64,000 bases of DNA from Sporocytophaga sp. (GTDB lineage Bacteria; Bacteroidota; Bacteroidia; Cytophagales; Cytophagaceae). The first letter of the stretch is position 1. The number at the start of each line of letters is the position of its first letter. The notes beneath the pieces were generated by a model. That model was not told the origin of the DNA. It searched no databases and saw nothing but the letters and a program-made list of their open reading frames with translations. The position numbers and the translations under genes were made by a program. The DNA lies in the NCBI GenBank assembly GCA_024707265.1, contig JANQAB010000010.1, positions 558,001 through 622,000 of the forward strand, written 5' to 3'. Below are positions 40,867-50,189 of this stretch, one piece after another.

Positions 40867-41487
40867 ATGGAAGAAGAAGAAATTATAGATCAAATAAAAA
40901 ATGGTAATAAGAGCCTTTATGGTCTGTTGATACAAAAATACAACCAAAGGCTCTACAGAATCGCAAGAGCAATTGTTGGCAAAGACGCTGATTTGGAAGA
41001 CATCATGCAGGAAACCTATATAAAGGCTTATCAAAATCTTGCTCAGTTCAGAAAAGAATCTCAGTTTTCTACCTGGCTTATCAGAATTTTAATAAACAAT
41101 GCCAATGCTACCCTATCAATGAAAAGACAAGATCTTTCTTCAATTCCTTTAGATACAGAAGACATCATAGACCATCATAAAAGCCCGGATTTAAGCTTAA
41201 CTAATGAAGAATTAAAAATTATCCTTGAAAAGGCTATAGATCATTTACCGGAAAATCTTAGAAGTGTATTTGTTATGAGGGAAATAGAACAATTAAGTGT
41301 TCATGAGACAGCATTAAACCTTGGCATATCAGAAGAAAACGTAAAAACAAGATTACACAGAGCAAAATCTTCTTTAAAAGAAGAACTGTATTCAAAATTT
41401 AAAATGGATGTGGACCTATTCAGATTTGCGGGTTCCAGATGTGAAGGAGTATTTATGGCTGTGATGTCCCAAATTAATCAATTGTAA
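40867..41487 (+). CDS. ECF-type RNA polymerase sigma factor
   Basis: A 206-residue extracytoplasmic-function sigma factor. Region 2 reads YGLLIQKYNQRLYRIARAIV, DADLEDIMQETYIKAYQNLA and FSTWLIRILINNA. Region 4 reads LPENLRSVFVMREIEQLSVH and ETALNLGISEENVKTRLHRA. The extra C-terminus with FRFAGSRCEGVFMAVMSQI resembles that of sigma factors linked to Cys-containing regulators. No anti-sigma gene is adjacent. Its stop lies 44 bases from the stop of the convergent membrane operon. Confidence 0.92.
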   Translation: MEEEEIIDQIKNGNKSLYGLLIQKYNQRLYRIARAIVGKDADLEDIMQETYIKAYQNLAQFRKESQFSTWLIRILINNANATLSMKRQDLSSIPLDTEDIIDHHKSPDLSLTNEELKIILEKAIDHLPENLRSVFVMREIEQLSVHETALNLGISEENVKTRLHRAKSSLKEELYSKFKMDVDLFRFAGSRCEGVFMAVMSQINQL

Positions 41488-41530
41488 ATCCTTCCGGGTT
41501 TATTTCCCATAAATAAAATTAAATTAACCC

Positions 41531-41926
41531 TTATAAAAGATAAGCCATTAGAAATACAACAGTAAAATAAGTCCAGATGACTGAGAATACAATATGAACA
41601 AAAGTCTCTAAAACCTTTCCTTTCCAGAGTATGGGAGAATATACAAAAAACTGAAACAACAACCTAAGCCCCCAGAATACAGCCAATGCTAATACCACTT
41701 GTTTACCAAGCCTGGTATTCAACAACTCTTCAGCACTGAAGAAACAAAACATCCCAAACAAAAATACGACAAGGGCAATAAAAAATGTATGTACATACAT
41801 AAGCTGTTTATTGATCAGGCTTACTGACTGTAGCTCCTTTTCCCAGTCAAAATATTTAGGAAAGATCACATGAATGAAAGCAAGTATCATGGAAATGATA
41901 CCTATGATTTTAAGATGAAATTCCAT
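41531..41926 (-). CDS. Four-helix membrane protein, 131 residues
   Basis: A polytopic inner-membrane protein with four predicted helices: LKIIGIISMILAFIHVIFPK, VHTFFIALVVFLFGMFCFFS, LGKQVVLALAVFWGLRLLFQ and FVHIVFSVIWTYFTVVFLMA. Two conserved-looking prolines flank YFDWEKEL. It is the last gene of the five-gene minus-strand cluster, overlapping the methyltransferase gene by 17 bases. Function is unknown. Confidence 0.75.
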   Translation of the reverse strand: MEFHLKIIGIISMILAFIHVIFPKYFDWEKELQSVSLINKQLMYVHTFFIALVVFLFGMFCFFSAEELLNTRLGKQVVLALAVFWGLRLLFQFFVYSPILWKGKVLETFVHIVFSVIWTYFTVVFLMAYLL

Positions 41927-42671
41927 TTTTTTTTAATGCGTAGCCAGATATAAACGGTGTAATTTTTATTTCTTTAGAAATTTCTAAGCCTGCTCCCGTA
42001 AAGACTTTTAGCCATTTTTTTCCGGAGTAAAAATGAACGAATCCTACATTATAAGCAATAAAGTTCACAAGGTCTCTTTGATGTTCTACCACAATGATCA
42101 TTCCCTGAATTGTAATAGCTTTCCTTAACTGTTCAAAAAATAATATTCTTTCATCTTCATTTCTTATTTCATGAGCAGCAAACATAAGTAGTATTATATC
42201 AACACTATTTTCTTTCAACGGGACAGTCTTAGTATTAATAACCTCAGTACCAGGATAAGACTTATAAAGTTTTCTTGCCCTTTCAATAGAGACTTCTGTA
42301 TGTAATAATGGATCATAAAAATCGAAAACAGAAAATCTTGCATCTGGAAATTTCCTTTTCAGGACTTCACTTATTTCATCAAATCCTGCATTGATATTAA
42401 CAATAGACTCAGGCTTAAACGTAATAAGTTTATCAAGAAAGCGGAGCTTATATAAGTCTGTTAAATCATAAACATAAAGCGAAGTAATAAGAGAAAGAAC
42501 AATACTGAGCAATGTGGCAAGGATAGTTCCTGTGATAATTATATTATCAGGGAAATAAATCTTCCCAATTATCAGTAATAATAGAAATACCAAAGCGATG
42601 ACAAAGGTATGCCAGTTAAAGAGAATAATGTTTGTTACCCCCTGGAATGGTTTTCTTACTGTGCTGTCCAT
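41910..42671 (-). CDS. Membrane-anchored SAM-dependent methyltransferase
   Basis: 253 residues from ATG 42671, which overlaps the previous gene's end by 16 bases; an upstream start at 42695 is less likely. Two membrane helices lie near the N-terminus (FVIALVFLLLLIIGKIYFP and ILATLLSIVLSLITSLYVYD). A class I methyltransferase fold follows: SIVNINAGFDEISEVLKRKF (SAM-binding loop, weak GxG), DARFSVFDFYDP, SVDIILLMFAAHEIRNEDER and GMIIVVEHQRDLVNF. The substrate is unknown and, given the anchor and neighbours, possibly lipid-like. Confidence 0.75.
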   Translation of the reverse strand: MDSTVRKPFQGVTNIILFNWHTFVIALVFLLLLIIGKIYFPDNIIITGTILATLLSIVLSLITSLYVYDLTDLYKLRFLDKLITFKPESIVNINAGFDEISEVLKRKFPDARFSVFDFYDPLLHTEVSIERARKLYKSYPGTEVINTKTVPLKENSVDIILLMFAAHEIRNEDERILFFEQLRKAITIQGMIIVVEHQRDLVNFIAYNVGFVHFYSGKKWLKVFTGAGLEISKEIKITPFISGYALKKNGISS

Positions 42672-43393
42672 TTTTCTATCACTCCTTTTTTCCAATAGTA
42701 AGGAATATTCTGTATTAAGAAGGCGTTTGCCAGCTTTACTCCTTCAAAATTCATTTGCTTTATAAATCCTACGTTTGCTTTAATTACTTCTACCGGTTTT
42801 GGTATCCATGATTCCCTTACTCCCTCTATAATCAAAACTTCTGAAGTGTCAGCATTATAGGTGAAGGTAAATGGCAATGGTCCTGCATATCTCCTTGCTT
42901 CTTTCCAGTCATTAAAAGGTGAACCGTGGGGTAAAGCAGCAGCTTCTGATAATCCGACCTCTATATCCAGTGCTGATTTAACAGATGATACTGAGATAGC
43001 ATCTTTAGTGCTCTTAAGTGTAATATCAGTTGTTGAATAATTGTAATGCGTAAAAATATTTCCAAAGAAAGACATCTTTCTTTTATTGGTTTCTGACTTC
43101 AATATATAAAGACCTCTGAGCCTCTTTCCTCTGTTATTATGAAATTTCACAAAGATCCTGAATCCTGCAAGAAAAAAATCATTACCCATAAACTTCGGAG
43201 CGCCTTTGGGCCTAAGGTCTTTAGTCTGCACAAGAGCAACTGCTACAAATCCCCACTTATCTTCAAAAGTATCTAATTCCAGGCATGGCGGAATAAGGTT
43301 TTGAAGGTGTTCCTTAGGAACAGCATAGGTAAGCACAAGAGAGCTTTCAAAAAAAGTCTCTACTGCAAACGGATGATTTTTAAGAGACAGCAT
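42656..43393 (-). CDS. DUF2071 (YqjF-like) protein
   Basis: A 245-residue cytoplasmic protein of the DUF2071 family, which has an acetoacetate-decarboxylase-like beta fold: LTYAVPKEHLQNLIPPCLEL, FVAVALVQTKDLRPKGAP and RIFVKFHNNRGKRLRGLYIL. The catalytic Lys of true decarboxylases cannot be confirmed. It overlaps DoxX upstream by 14 bases and the methyltransferase downstream by 16, so the genes are translated as a unit. Confidence 0.75.
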   Translation of the reverse strand: MLSLKNHPFAVETFFESSLVLTYAVPKEHLQNLIPPCLELDTFEDKWGFVAVALVQTKDLRPKGAPKFMGNDFFLAGFRIFVKFHNNRGKRLRGLYILKSETNKRKMSFFGNIFTHYNYSTTDITLKSTKDAISVSSVKSALDIEVGLSEAAALPHGSPFNDWKEARRYAGPLPFTFTYNADTSEVLIIEGVRESWIPKPVEVIKANVGFIKQMNFEGVKLANAFLIQNIPYYWKKGVIEKWTAQ

Positions 43394-43784
43394 TATCAGG
43401 AGTTTTATAAATTTTTATTGGAAAAAACTCATTCATATAAACCACAATCACAAATACAAATGCCACAAATAAATTGCCCCGACCAAACAGAAGCAGATCA
43501 GGAGCGAGGATGGCTTCGATTATATTCATTGTAATGACTAGTCCGATCTGAGCAATAGAACACCATTTTGATTTTATTCTGCTTAGTATCCAGAATACAA
43601 TAAGCAGCTCTCCTGCCCCGATAGCTTTAGTAATCAAAAAAGTATGATCATCTCCTAAAATCCGGCCAACAATTTCCTGATGTCGAGGTACCATATTTAA
43701 AAGCTTGCAGAATAATCCATTGATTAGCCAGACAAGAGCTATACAAATATTTAATGCATATCTGAAAAAAGGGAGCTTTTTCAT
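43380..43784 (-). CDS. DoxX-like membrane protein
   Basis: A 134-residue four-helix membrane protein of the DoxX-like type: FFRYALNICIALVWLINGLF, then CKLLNMVPRHQEIVGRIL, AIGAGELLIVFWILSRIKSK and GRGNLFVAFVFVIVVYMNEF. These proteins are thought to act in redox or quinone-linked membrane processes, but roles vary. Its start overlaps the stop of the upstream gene by 4 bases (ATGA), indicating translational coupling. Confidence 0.78.
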   Translation of the reverse strand: MKKLPFFRYALNICIALVWLINGLFCKLLNMVPRHQEIVGRILGDDHTFLITKAIGAGELLIVFWILSRIKSKWCSIAQIGLVITMNIIEAILAPDLLLFGRGNLFVAFVFVIVVYMNEFFPIKIYKTPDNAVS

Positions 43785-44885
43785 TTATTTAATTCATTGT
43801 ATACACTGTTAATAAATCGTTTCGCGAATAAAAAACTGGTAACCAGCCGTAAAATATACCAATAGAAGAGTAATACAACAGGATAAAAAATTATAACCAG
43901 AAAAGTATAACCGTGGTATCGACTAGCTTCCTCCCCAATGACGGTATCAATTAATTCGAACGACCATATAAACCAAATTAAAGTTAATAAAGGAACAACA
44001 ATAATTCCCACAATATTAACCCACGAATACTTTTTATCCGGATTGTTGATCCGGTGTTTATGGATGTGTCGATAATGAACAACCGTCATGGAAATAAAAA
44101 ATAGCATCGTTAGCCCGAATGGGGTTACATTAATTAAAGTTTTTGCCAAAAAGTTGACCTGAGGTATATAAGAAAATTTTATTTCGTCAGCGGGAAGCTT
44201 ATCAAAACGCCATACAGCCGTTGAATCAAGGGGGCCGGTCATAGGATTACCCAGATTTGTCTTCAGATCTGTATCACCATTTAAAATTTTTATAGCTATC
44301 TCCAGGGAGTTAAATGACCTCCAGAATTTTGCTGGATAAAGCGAATAGGTATAGGAATATTTATTGACCCAGTCACCCCGGTAAGTCATAGCTTGTCCTG
44401 TATATTCTACATGAATATGATGATCCCCTTCAGTTAACTCCACTTCAAAATACTTGATATCTTTAAATTCTAGCTCTTGCCCTAAATTTTGAACCCAATC
44501 AGAACTTTTTAATGTTTCTTCAAAATTTTGTAATGGGTGACGATTAACATCTGAAGATCCCTCTGGAATATCTTCTACTTTTACCTTTTTATTATCAATC
44601 CATACATTAAAATTATCCTGATAATTGACAGCATAAAATAGCAGAGGAACCTGCATACCAGAGGAATCACATTTTATATAATAATCAATTTTATACAAAG
44701 CTGTATGATTCTCTTTATGAAGCTCGATAAAGATTTTCTCATTAAGTATGTCGATATTTCTGTTGGTCATGGCAGATCCTGATATTGTTCCATCCCTATA
44801 TGGTGAAGCCATATTGGCAAAGCAGAGATGAGCTGACATTACCCCCAAAATATATATTGAAAAAATAACTTTTTTTTAAACTCAT
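43781..44885 (-). CDS. Exported-domain membrane protein heading a five-gene operon (start region frameshifted)
   Basis: About 367 residues after repair. As written the frame can only start at a TTG (44848) and lacks a signal peptide. Removing one base from the T8 run at 44870-44877 links it to an ATG at 44885 and yields MSLKKVIFSIYILGVMSAHL, then CFANM, a convincing signal peptide. Residues about 40-250 form a beta-rich domain (FIELHKENHTALYKIDYYIK, HHIHVEYTGQAMTYRGDW). Three helices follow: PFGLTMLFFISMTVVHYRHI, IVGIIVVPLLTLIWFIWSFE and YTFLVIIFYPVVLLFYWYIL. I know no family. The 4-base overlap with DoxX suggests a shared membrane complex. Confidence 0.7.
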
Positions 44886-45149
44886 GTTTCGACAAAAATT
44901 TCCCTTAAGTATACGTGAATTTTACAGAAGAAAGACATTATATACTAAGGCTATCTATTTTTTAATATTTTATTGCAAATCAATAATTTAATATAAAAAA
45001 TGTACTTTCCTTTAAAATATCTTCCTAAAAATTGAATTTACGACAACTATTTATTGTTTTATTTACTTTGTAATAAAAAAAGAATATAGAATATTCAAAT
45101 CCAAATTAAAAACAGGGAGATTTTACCTCCTTTAGAAATCAGAAGTAAC

Positions 45150-46595
45150 ATGTCTATTATAGAACAAGTAAAAGCATTTTTTGAAAGCTGGAAACCAGAA
45201 ACACCAGTAGAGGACGTCCGACAACTTGCTCAGGCAGGAAGTGACAGACAATATTTCAGAGTAAAAACATCCCCTCGCTCCTATATTGTTACCTATAATA
45301 ATAATACCCCGGAAAACTCTGCATTTCTGGAATTTTCAAGGCATTTTGCCAGCAAGCAGCTTGCAGTTCCAGAAATATTTCATTCCAGCGCTGATAAGCA
45401 ATTCTATATCCAGGCAGATCTTGGGGACACCTCCTTGTTTGATATAGTTCAGACCGAAGGTTATACAGACCGCACCTTTGAATTGTATCAGAAAACCTTT
45501 GCTCAGCTTGCTCAGCTTCAGATTCAGGGTGGCACAGGCCTGAACTATGATTACTGCATTGCTACCCGATCATTTGACAGGCAGGCTATCTATTCTGATT
45601 TGCTATATTTTAAATATTACTTCCTCAGAGCGCTTAAGCTGAATTATGACAAAAACTTGTTGTTGAATGACTTCGAAATGCTAAGCTACTATCTGATGCA
45701 GGAACGCAACAAGTATTTCATGCATAGAGATTGTCAAAGCAGGAACGTAATGGTAAAAGATGATAAAGTTTACTTTATCGATTATCAAGGTGGTATGCAA
45801 GGAGCACTTCAGTATGACGTAGCTTCAATGCTATGGCAGGCTAAAGCTGCTTTACCATTTGAATGGAGAGATGAACTTGTACATTATTACTTTGACAGAG
45901 TAAATGATCTTTTGGGAAATCAGCTCAACAAAAAAGATTTCCTTGATATATACAAAGGCTTTGTCCTTATAAGAATGCTTCAAACACTCGGAGCTTATGG
46001 TTTCCGTGGGCTTTTTGAACGCAAACCTCATTTCATCAGTAGCATCCCTTTTGCATTAAGAAATCTTCGTTGGTTTCTTGAAAATAAGGGAATTCCCATC
46101 AGGCTGCCTGAATTAGAGAAGGTACTTAACGCAATGGTGGATGAAGATGTCATTAAACGCTTTGAAAACATAAAGGCAGATAAGGAAAGTAAGTTAGTTG
46201 TTAAGATCTGTAGCTTCTCATATAAAACCGGGCATCCTGAAGACTTAACAGGAAATGGCGGAGGATATGTCTTTGATTGCAGAGGCATCCTGAATCCAGG
46301 AAGATACGAACCTTATAAAAAACTTACGGGAAGAGATAAACCTGTTCAGGATTTCCTCCTTTACCAGACTGAAATGCCAGTTTTCCTGCAGCATGTATAT
46401 AGCCTTGTAGACATAAGTGTTTCTGATTATCTGAAAAGAGACTTTGACAGCCTCATGATTAGTTTTGGGTGTACTGGCGGCCAACATAGAAGCGTATTTG
46501 CTGCTGATAGTCTTGCAAAGCACCTTCAGCAAAAGTTTGGTGTTAAAATTGAATTATCACACTGCATCCAGGATGCAAAAAACTGGGTTAACTAA
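45150..46595 (+). CDS. APH-family sugar kinase fused to RapZ C-terminal domain
   Basis: A 481-residue fusion. Residues about 1-330 are an aminoglycoside-phosphotransferase-fold kinase most like AmgK (N-acetylmuramate/N-acetylglucosamine 1-kinase): catalytic HRDCQSRN at 192-199, metal-binding DYQGG at 211-215, then QYDVASMLWQ. Residues about 348-481 are a RapZ (YvcJ) C-terminal domain: YVFDCRGILNPGRY, KLTGRDKPVQDFL and the anion-binding GCTGGQHRS (440-448), a domain that in E. coli RapZ senses glucosamine-6-phosphate. The next gene is a MurU-like nucleotidyltransferase, the known partner of AmgK in Pseudomonas cell-wall recycling. The sugar specificity is inferred from family and context. Confidence 0.85.
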   Translation: MSIIEQVKAFFESWKPETPVEDVRQLAQAGSDRQYFRVKTSPRSYIVTYNNNTPENSAFLEFSRHFASKQLAVPEIFHSSADKQFYIQADLGDTSLFDIVQTEGYTDRTFELYQKTFAQLAQLQIQGGTGLNYDYCIATRSFDRQAIYSDLLYFKYYFLRALKLNYDKNLLLNDFEMLSYYLMQERNKYFMHRDCQSRNVMVKDDKVYFIDYQGGMQGALQYDVASMLWQAKAALPFEWRDELVHYYFDRVNDLLGNQLNKKDFLDIYKGFVLIRMLQTLGAYGFRGLFERKPHFISSIPFALRNLRWFLENKGIPIRLPELEKVLNAMVDEDVIKRFENIKADKESKLVVKICSFSYKTGHPEDLTGNGGGYVFDCRGILNPGRYEPYKKLTGRDKPVQDFLLYQTEMPVFLQHVYSLVDISVSDYLKRDFDSLMISFGCTGGQHRSVFAADSLAKHLQQKFGVKIELSHCIQDAKNWVN

Positions 46596-46615
46596 ATAAA
46601 TTAAATTCTATTTTT

Positions 46616-47333
46616 ATGAAGGCAATGATATTTGCTGCAGGTTTGGGAACCCGCTTAAAGCCCTTTACTGACAATCATCCTAAAGCACTGGCTGTTGTAA
46701 ACAATAAACCTTTGCTTCAAAGAAATATCGAATATCTCAAAGGGTATGGAATAAATGAATTTGTCATAAACGTGCATCATTTTCCAGACCAGATCATTGA
46801 TTTCTTAAAAGAGCATAACAACTTTGGTTGTAAAGTCAATATTTCCAATGAAACAGATGCCTTGCTAGAGACCGGTGGCGGACTAAAAAAAGCATCTGAT
46901 TATTTAAAAGGTAACACACCCTTTCTGGTAATGAATGTGGATATGCTTACCAACCTGGCGGTAGACAAGATGATAGCCTTTCACAAAGCAGGAAAAGCTC
47001 TTGCGACCCTCGCCGTGAAAAAGACGTGAAACTTCCCGATATTTTCTCTTCAATGACAAAGATGAACTTTGCGGATGGCAGAATACCAAAACGGGTGAGG
47101 AAAAAATTAAGCGCCAGGAAAGCGAGTTAACACCAAAAGCCTTTAGCGGTATCCACATTATCGAACCCGAAATATTTAACCTGATCAAACAGGAAGGTAA
47201 ATTTTCAATGGTGGATGTATACCTTGACTTATGCAGCAATCATACTATCAAGGGATTTGATCATACGAACGACATTTTGCTGGATGTAGGGAAACCGGAA
47301 TCAATACAACAGGCGGAAGCTTTGTTTCCTTAA
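46616..47333 (+). CDS. MurU-like sugar-1-phosphate nucleotidyltransferase (frameshifted)
   Basis: About 238 residues after repair. It shows the nucleotide-binding opening MIFAAGLGTRLKPFTDNHPK with signature Lys, then NIEYLKGYGINEFVINVHHF and LLETGGGLKKASDYL. The metal site is in NVDML. A single extra base in 47018-47024 breaks the frame after ATLAVKK. The continuation reads ETSRYFLFNDKDELCGWQNT, then SGIHIIEPEIFNLI and LDVGKPESIQQAEALF. It would make UDP-sugar from sugar-1-phosphate, using the kinase product of the gene 20 bases upstream. MurU is favoured over GlmU-type by length (no left-handed helix domain). Confidence 0.83.
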
Positions 47334-47335
47334 AT

Positions 47336-47368
47336 AAAAAAATCCCTGGAAGAACCGGGGATTTTTTT
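47336..47368 (+). terminator. Terminator after the kinase-nucleotidyltransferase operon
   Basis: A7-TCCCTGG (47336-47349) pairs with CCGGGGA-T7 (47355-47368), with one G-T pair. Confidence 0.8.
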
Positions 47369-47394
47369 ATTTAATGGCCTCACATTCTTATATA

Positions 47395-47427
47395 ATTGAT
47401 GTCATCGCTTCAAGCGATGGCATCAAT
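47395..47427. repeat. Near-perfect 33-base palindrome
   Basis: ATTGATGTCATCGCTT (47395-47410) and AAGCGATGGCATCAAT (47412-47427) are inverted copies with one mismatch and a one-base centre. It lies between a terminator and a convergent gene's stop. It could be a regulator site or a dispersed palindromic element; no second copy was noticed here. Confidence 0.6.
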
Positions 47428-47472
47428 AGGATCTGAATGAAAATTTCTTAAATTCACCCGAATCATCAAAGT

Positions 47473-48273
47473 TTAGATCTTGTAAAATCCTGCTATGATA
47501 CGCTCAAACATGTAATCCGGAACAATCTTTTTTATTAAGACCGAAAGCTTTTCCGTTACTTTACCAATTCTGTAAATCCTCTTGACCTTATCCGTCTTCA
47601 TTATAGATTCAATAAGTGGTCCGAATATTTCCGGCTCAAGTCCTTTGCTTACACTTGCATTGATGGCACCATACGCCCTTTCAAAACTATCTTTATAGGG
47701 ACCTCCTTCTGGCACCGGACTAAATAGTCTGTTTGCGCTTATATCTGTTTTAATCCCACCCGGCTGAATACAACATGCCTTGATTCCAAAATTCTTTGTT
47801 TCTATTCTCAGTGCTTCCGTAAAGCGATCTACAGCCGCCTTGCTCGAGCTATAGACACTCCTGTAAGGCAATCCCATTTCTGATGCAATGGAACTTATAT
47901 TAATAATCAAACCGGATTTTTGAATTCTCATAGAAGGTAAAACAGCCTGACAAACTCTGATCACTCCGATAAAATTTGTACTCATTACTTTTTCTGCATC
48001 AGATAAAGACAAATACTCACATCCTCCGATAATTCCGATACCAGCATTATTTATTACAACATCTATCCTGCCTTGCTCTTTTAAGATATTGTTAACCGCG
48101 TTTTTAACGCTTTCATTGTCGCAAACGTCCATAGGAAGAGCCTTAAACTTTAGTCCCTCTTGTTTTATAGACCTCAAAGTACCATACACAATATGGCCTT
48201 GAACAGCCAGATAATCTGCAATGACTTTTCCTATTCCGGAAGATGCGCCTGTTACAAGTACAATTTTTGACAT
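47473..48273 (-). CDS. Short-chain dehydrogenase/reductase (SDR)
   Basis: A 266-residue NAD(P)-dependent oxidoreductase of the classical SDR type: cofactor loop VTGASSGIGKVIADYLA, NNAGIG, catalytic Ser in INISSIASEM, catalytic YSSSKAA (YxxxK), and PGGIKTDIS. The substrate cannot be read. The Ala-poor C-terminus (LIKKIVPDYMFERIIAGFYK) looks membrane-seeking, as in some lipid-acting SDRs. Confidence 0.9.
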   Translation of the reverse strand: MSKIVLVTGASSGIGKVIADYLAVQGHIVYGTLRSIKQEGLKFKALPMDVCDNESVKNAVNNILKEQGRIDVVINNAGIGIIGGCEYLSLSDAEKVMSTNFIGVIRVCQAVLPSMRIQKSGLIINISSIASEMGLPYRSVYSSSKAAVDRFTEALRIETKNFGIKACCIQPGGIKTDISANRLFSPVPEGGPYKDSFERAYGAINASVSKGLEPEIFGPLIESIMKTDKVKRIYRIGKVTEKLSVLIKKIVPDYMFERIIAGFYKI

Positions 48274-48409
48274 TCTTGATAAGAAATATTTTTACGAATA
48301 TAGATATACTTCCATGCAGGAGCAAAATCAGAGAGTCAATACTGTAATTTTACAGAAGCAGGTTCTGAATCAGTTTTTTGTTTTTATTTGCAATAAAAAA
48401 TAAATAGAA

Positions 48410-48799
48410 ATGTCACAGGTTAAAATATACGGGTTAAAAGATAAGCTTGATCATGTAAAAAAAGAGCTGTCCGATGTTATTCATGAATGTGTAGTTGAGG
48501 CCCTGGAATTCCCAAAGGACAAGCGAGCTCACAGGTTTATAGGCTTAGCAAAAGATGATTTTTATTATCCGGATGGACGTAGTGAGGCTTATACCATTAT
48601 TGAATTAATAATGATTGAAGGAAGAACTGTTGAAACCAAAAAGAAACTCATCAGAATGCTATTTGAAAGAATAAAAGAAAAAGTCGGTATATCTGAAATA
48701 GATATAGAAATCTGCATTATGGAGGCTCCGGCTCACAACTGGGGCTTCAGAGGATTTCACGGTGATGAAGTAAAACTTAACTATAACGTATCCATATAA
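48410..48799 (+). CDS. Tautomerase-family protein
   Basis: A 129-residue protein of the Tautomerase_2 type: MSQVKIYGLKDKLDHVKKEL, then RFIGLAKDDFYYPDGRSEAY and LFERIKEKVGISEIDIEICI. Members of this group are 4-oxalocrotonate-tautomerase-like, but the usual N-terminal catalytic Pro is absent (Ser follows the initiator Met). Activity is therefore uncertain. The late segment MEAPAHNWGFRGFHGDE is characteristic of the subfamily. Confidence 0.8.
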   Translation: MSQVKIYGLKDKLDHVKKELSDVIHECVVEALEFPKDKRAHRFIGLAKDDFYYPDGRSEAYTIIELIMIEGRTVETKKKLIRMLFERIKEKVGISEIDIEICIMEAPAHNWGFRGFHGDEVKLNYNVSI

Positions 48800-48805
48800 A
48801 AATAA

Positions 48806-48837
48806 AAAGCCCTTCCGCATATATACAGAAGGGCTTT
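48806..48837. terminator. Terminator after tautomerase gene
   Basis: AAAGCCCTTC (48806-48815) pairs with GAAGGGCTTT (48828-48837), between convergent genes. Confidence 0.8.
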
Positions 48838-48865
48838 AAACTTAATATTCTATTCTTTCCAATAC

Positions 48866-50189
48866 TTATCTGACACCTTTGGTAGAATTGTTATTGTTAC
48901 TCTGCCTATTATTTCCAGTAGACTTTTTTCTTCCGAACCATTTAGGTTTCGCTCCTCCGGAAGGCCTACCGTTTTGTCTGACGCCACCAGATTGGTTTTG
49001 CTTTGCTCCGGTTGATTGACCACCATTGGTAGATTTAGGAACTTCAATACCAGGCCCATCAAAAGGATGTTCTTTAATGATAGGAATTTCCTTTGCGATC
49101 AATTTATTGATCGCTCTGAGATAAGCACGTTCTTCCGTATCACAAAAAGCAATTGCAATACCGTTAGCTCCGGCTCTACCTGTCCTTCCTATTCTGTGTA
49201 CATAAGTTTCCGGTTCATTGGGCAATTCATAGTTAATGACGTGAGAAAGCTTTTCTATATCTATCCCTCTTGCAGCAATATCTGTAGCTACAAGAACCCG
49301 GATTTTCTTAAGCTTAAAATTCTCCAATGCTCTTTGTCTTGCATTTTGAGATTTATTGCCATGGATAGCCTCCGCTGTTATTCCGGCTTTTGTAAGATCT
49401 TTGCTGATTCTGTCTGCACCATGTTTGGTTCTTGTAAATATCAAGGCTTCAGGAATAGCAGAATCATTAAGCAAATGAATCAACAATCCTTTCTTATTGG
49501 ATTTTTCAACATAATATACAGATTGATTTACTGTTTCTGCGGCAGATGAAACAGGAGCTACTTCAACTTTCGAGGGATTTACCAAAATGTTCTCTGCAAG
49601 TTTTTTTATTTCGGGAGCCATCGTAGCTGAGAAAAACAATGACTGTTTCTTTGCAGGAAGTTTTGTCAGAATTTTTTTGATATCATGAATAAAGCCCATA
49701 TCCAGCATTCTGTCGGCTTCATCCAACACAAAAATCTCTATATGATCCAGTCTTATAAATCCCTGATTCATGAGATCCAAAAGCCTTCCGGGAGTAGCGA
49801 CAAGGATATCTACCCCCCCTTTTTACAGCTTCCACCTGAGGATTCTGAGAAACCCCACCAAAGATTACGGCATGGTTTACTCTTGTATTTCTTCCATAGG
49901 CGGAAAAGCTATCTCCTATCTGAATGGCAAGTTCTCTGGTAGGAGTAAGTATTAAAGACTTTACAGTTCTTCTACCTCTGTTATCGGAAATTTTATTTTC
50001 TAGCAATTGCAGGATCGGCAAAGCAAAAGCAGCCGTTTTTCCGGTTCCTGTCTGAGCACAACCAAGCAGATCTTTCTTTTCAAGAATAAAAGGTATTGCC
50101 TGAGCCTGAATAGAAGTAGGCTGTGTATATCCCTCTTGTTCCAGAGCCTCAAGGATCGGGGATATAAGATTTAATTTTTTAAAAGACAT
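48866..50189 (-). CDS. DEAD-box RNA helicase, RhlE-type (frameshifted)
   Basis: About 440 residues after repair. The first lobe has SFKKLNLISPILEALEQEGY (Q-motif region), the Walker A GCAQTGTGKTAAFALPILQL, PTRELAIQI, GGV and ATPGRLLDL. Motif II is VLDEADRMLDMGFIHDI and motif III SATMAPEI. The second lobe has ALIFTRTKHGADR, ATDIAARGIDIE and VHRIGRTGRAG, and an Asn/Gly/Ser-rich tail. One extra base in C7 (49813-49819; six expected) breaks the frame between VEAVKRG and VDILVATPGR. The domain length and short basic tail suggest RhlE, active in ribosome assembly or cold adaptation. Confidence 0.93.
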
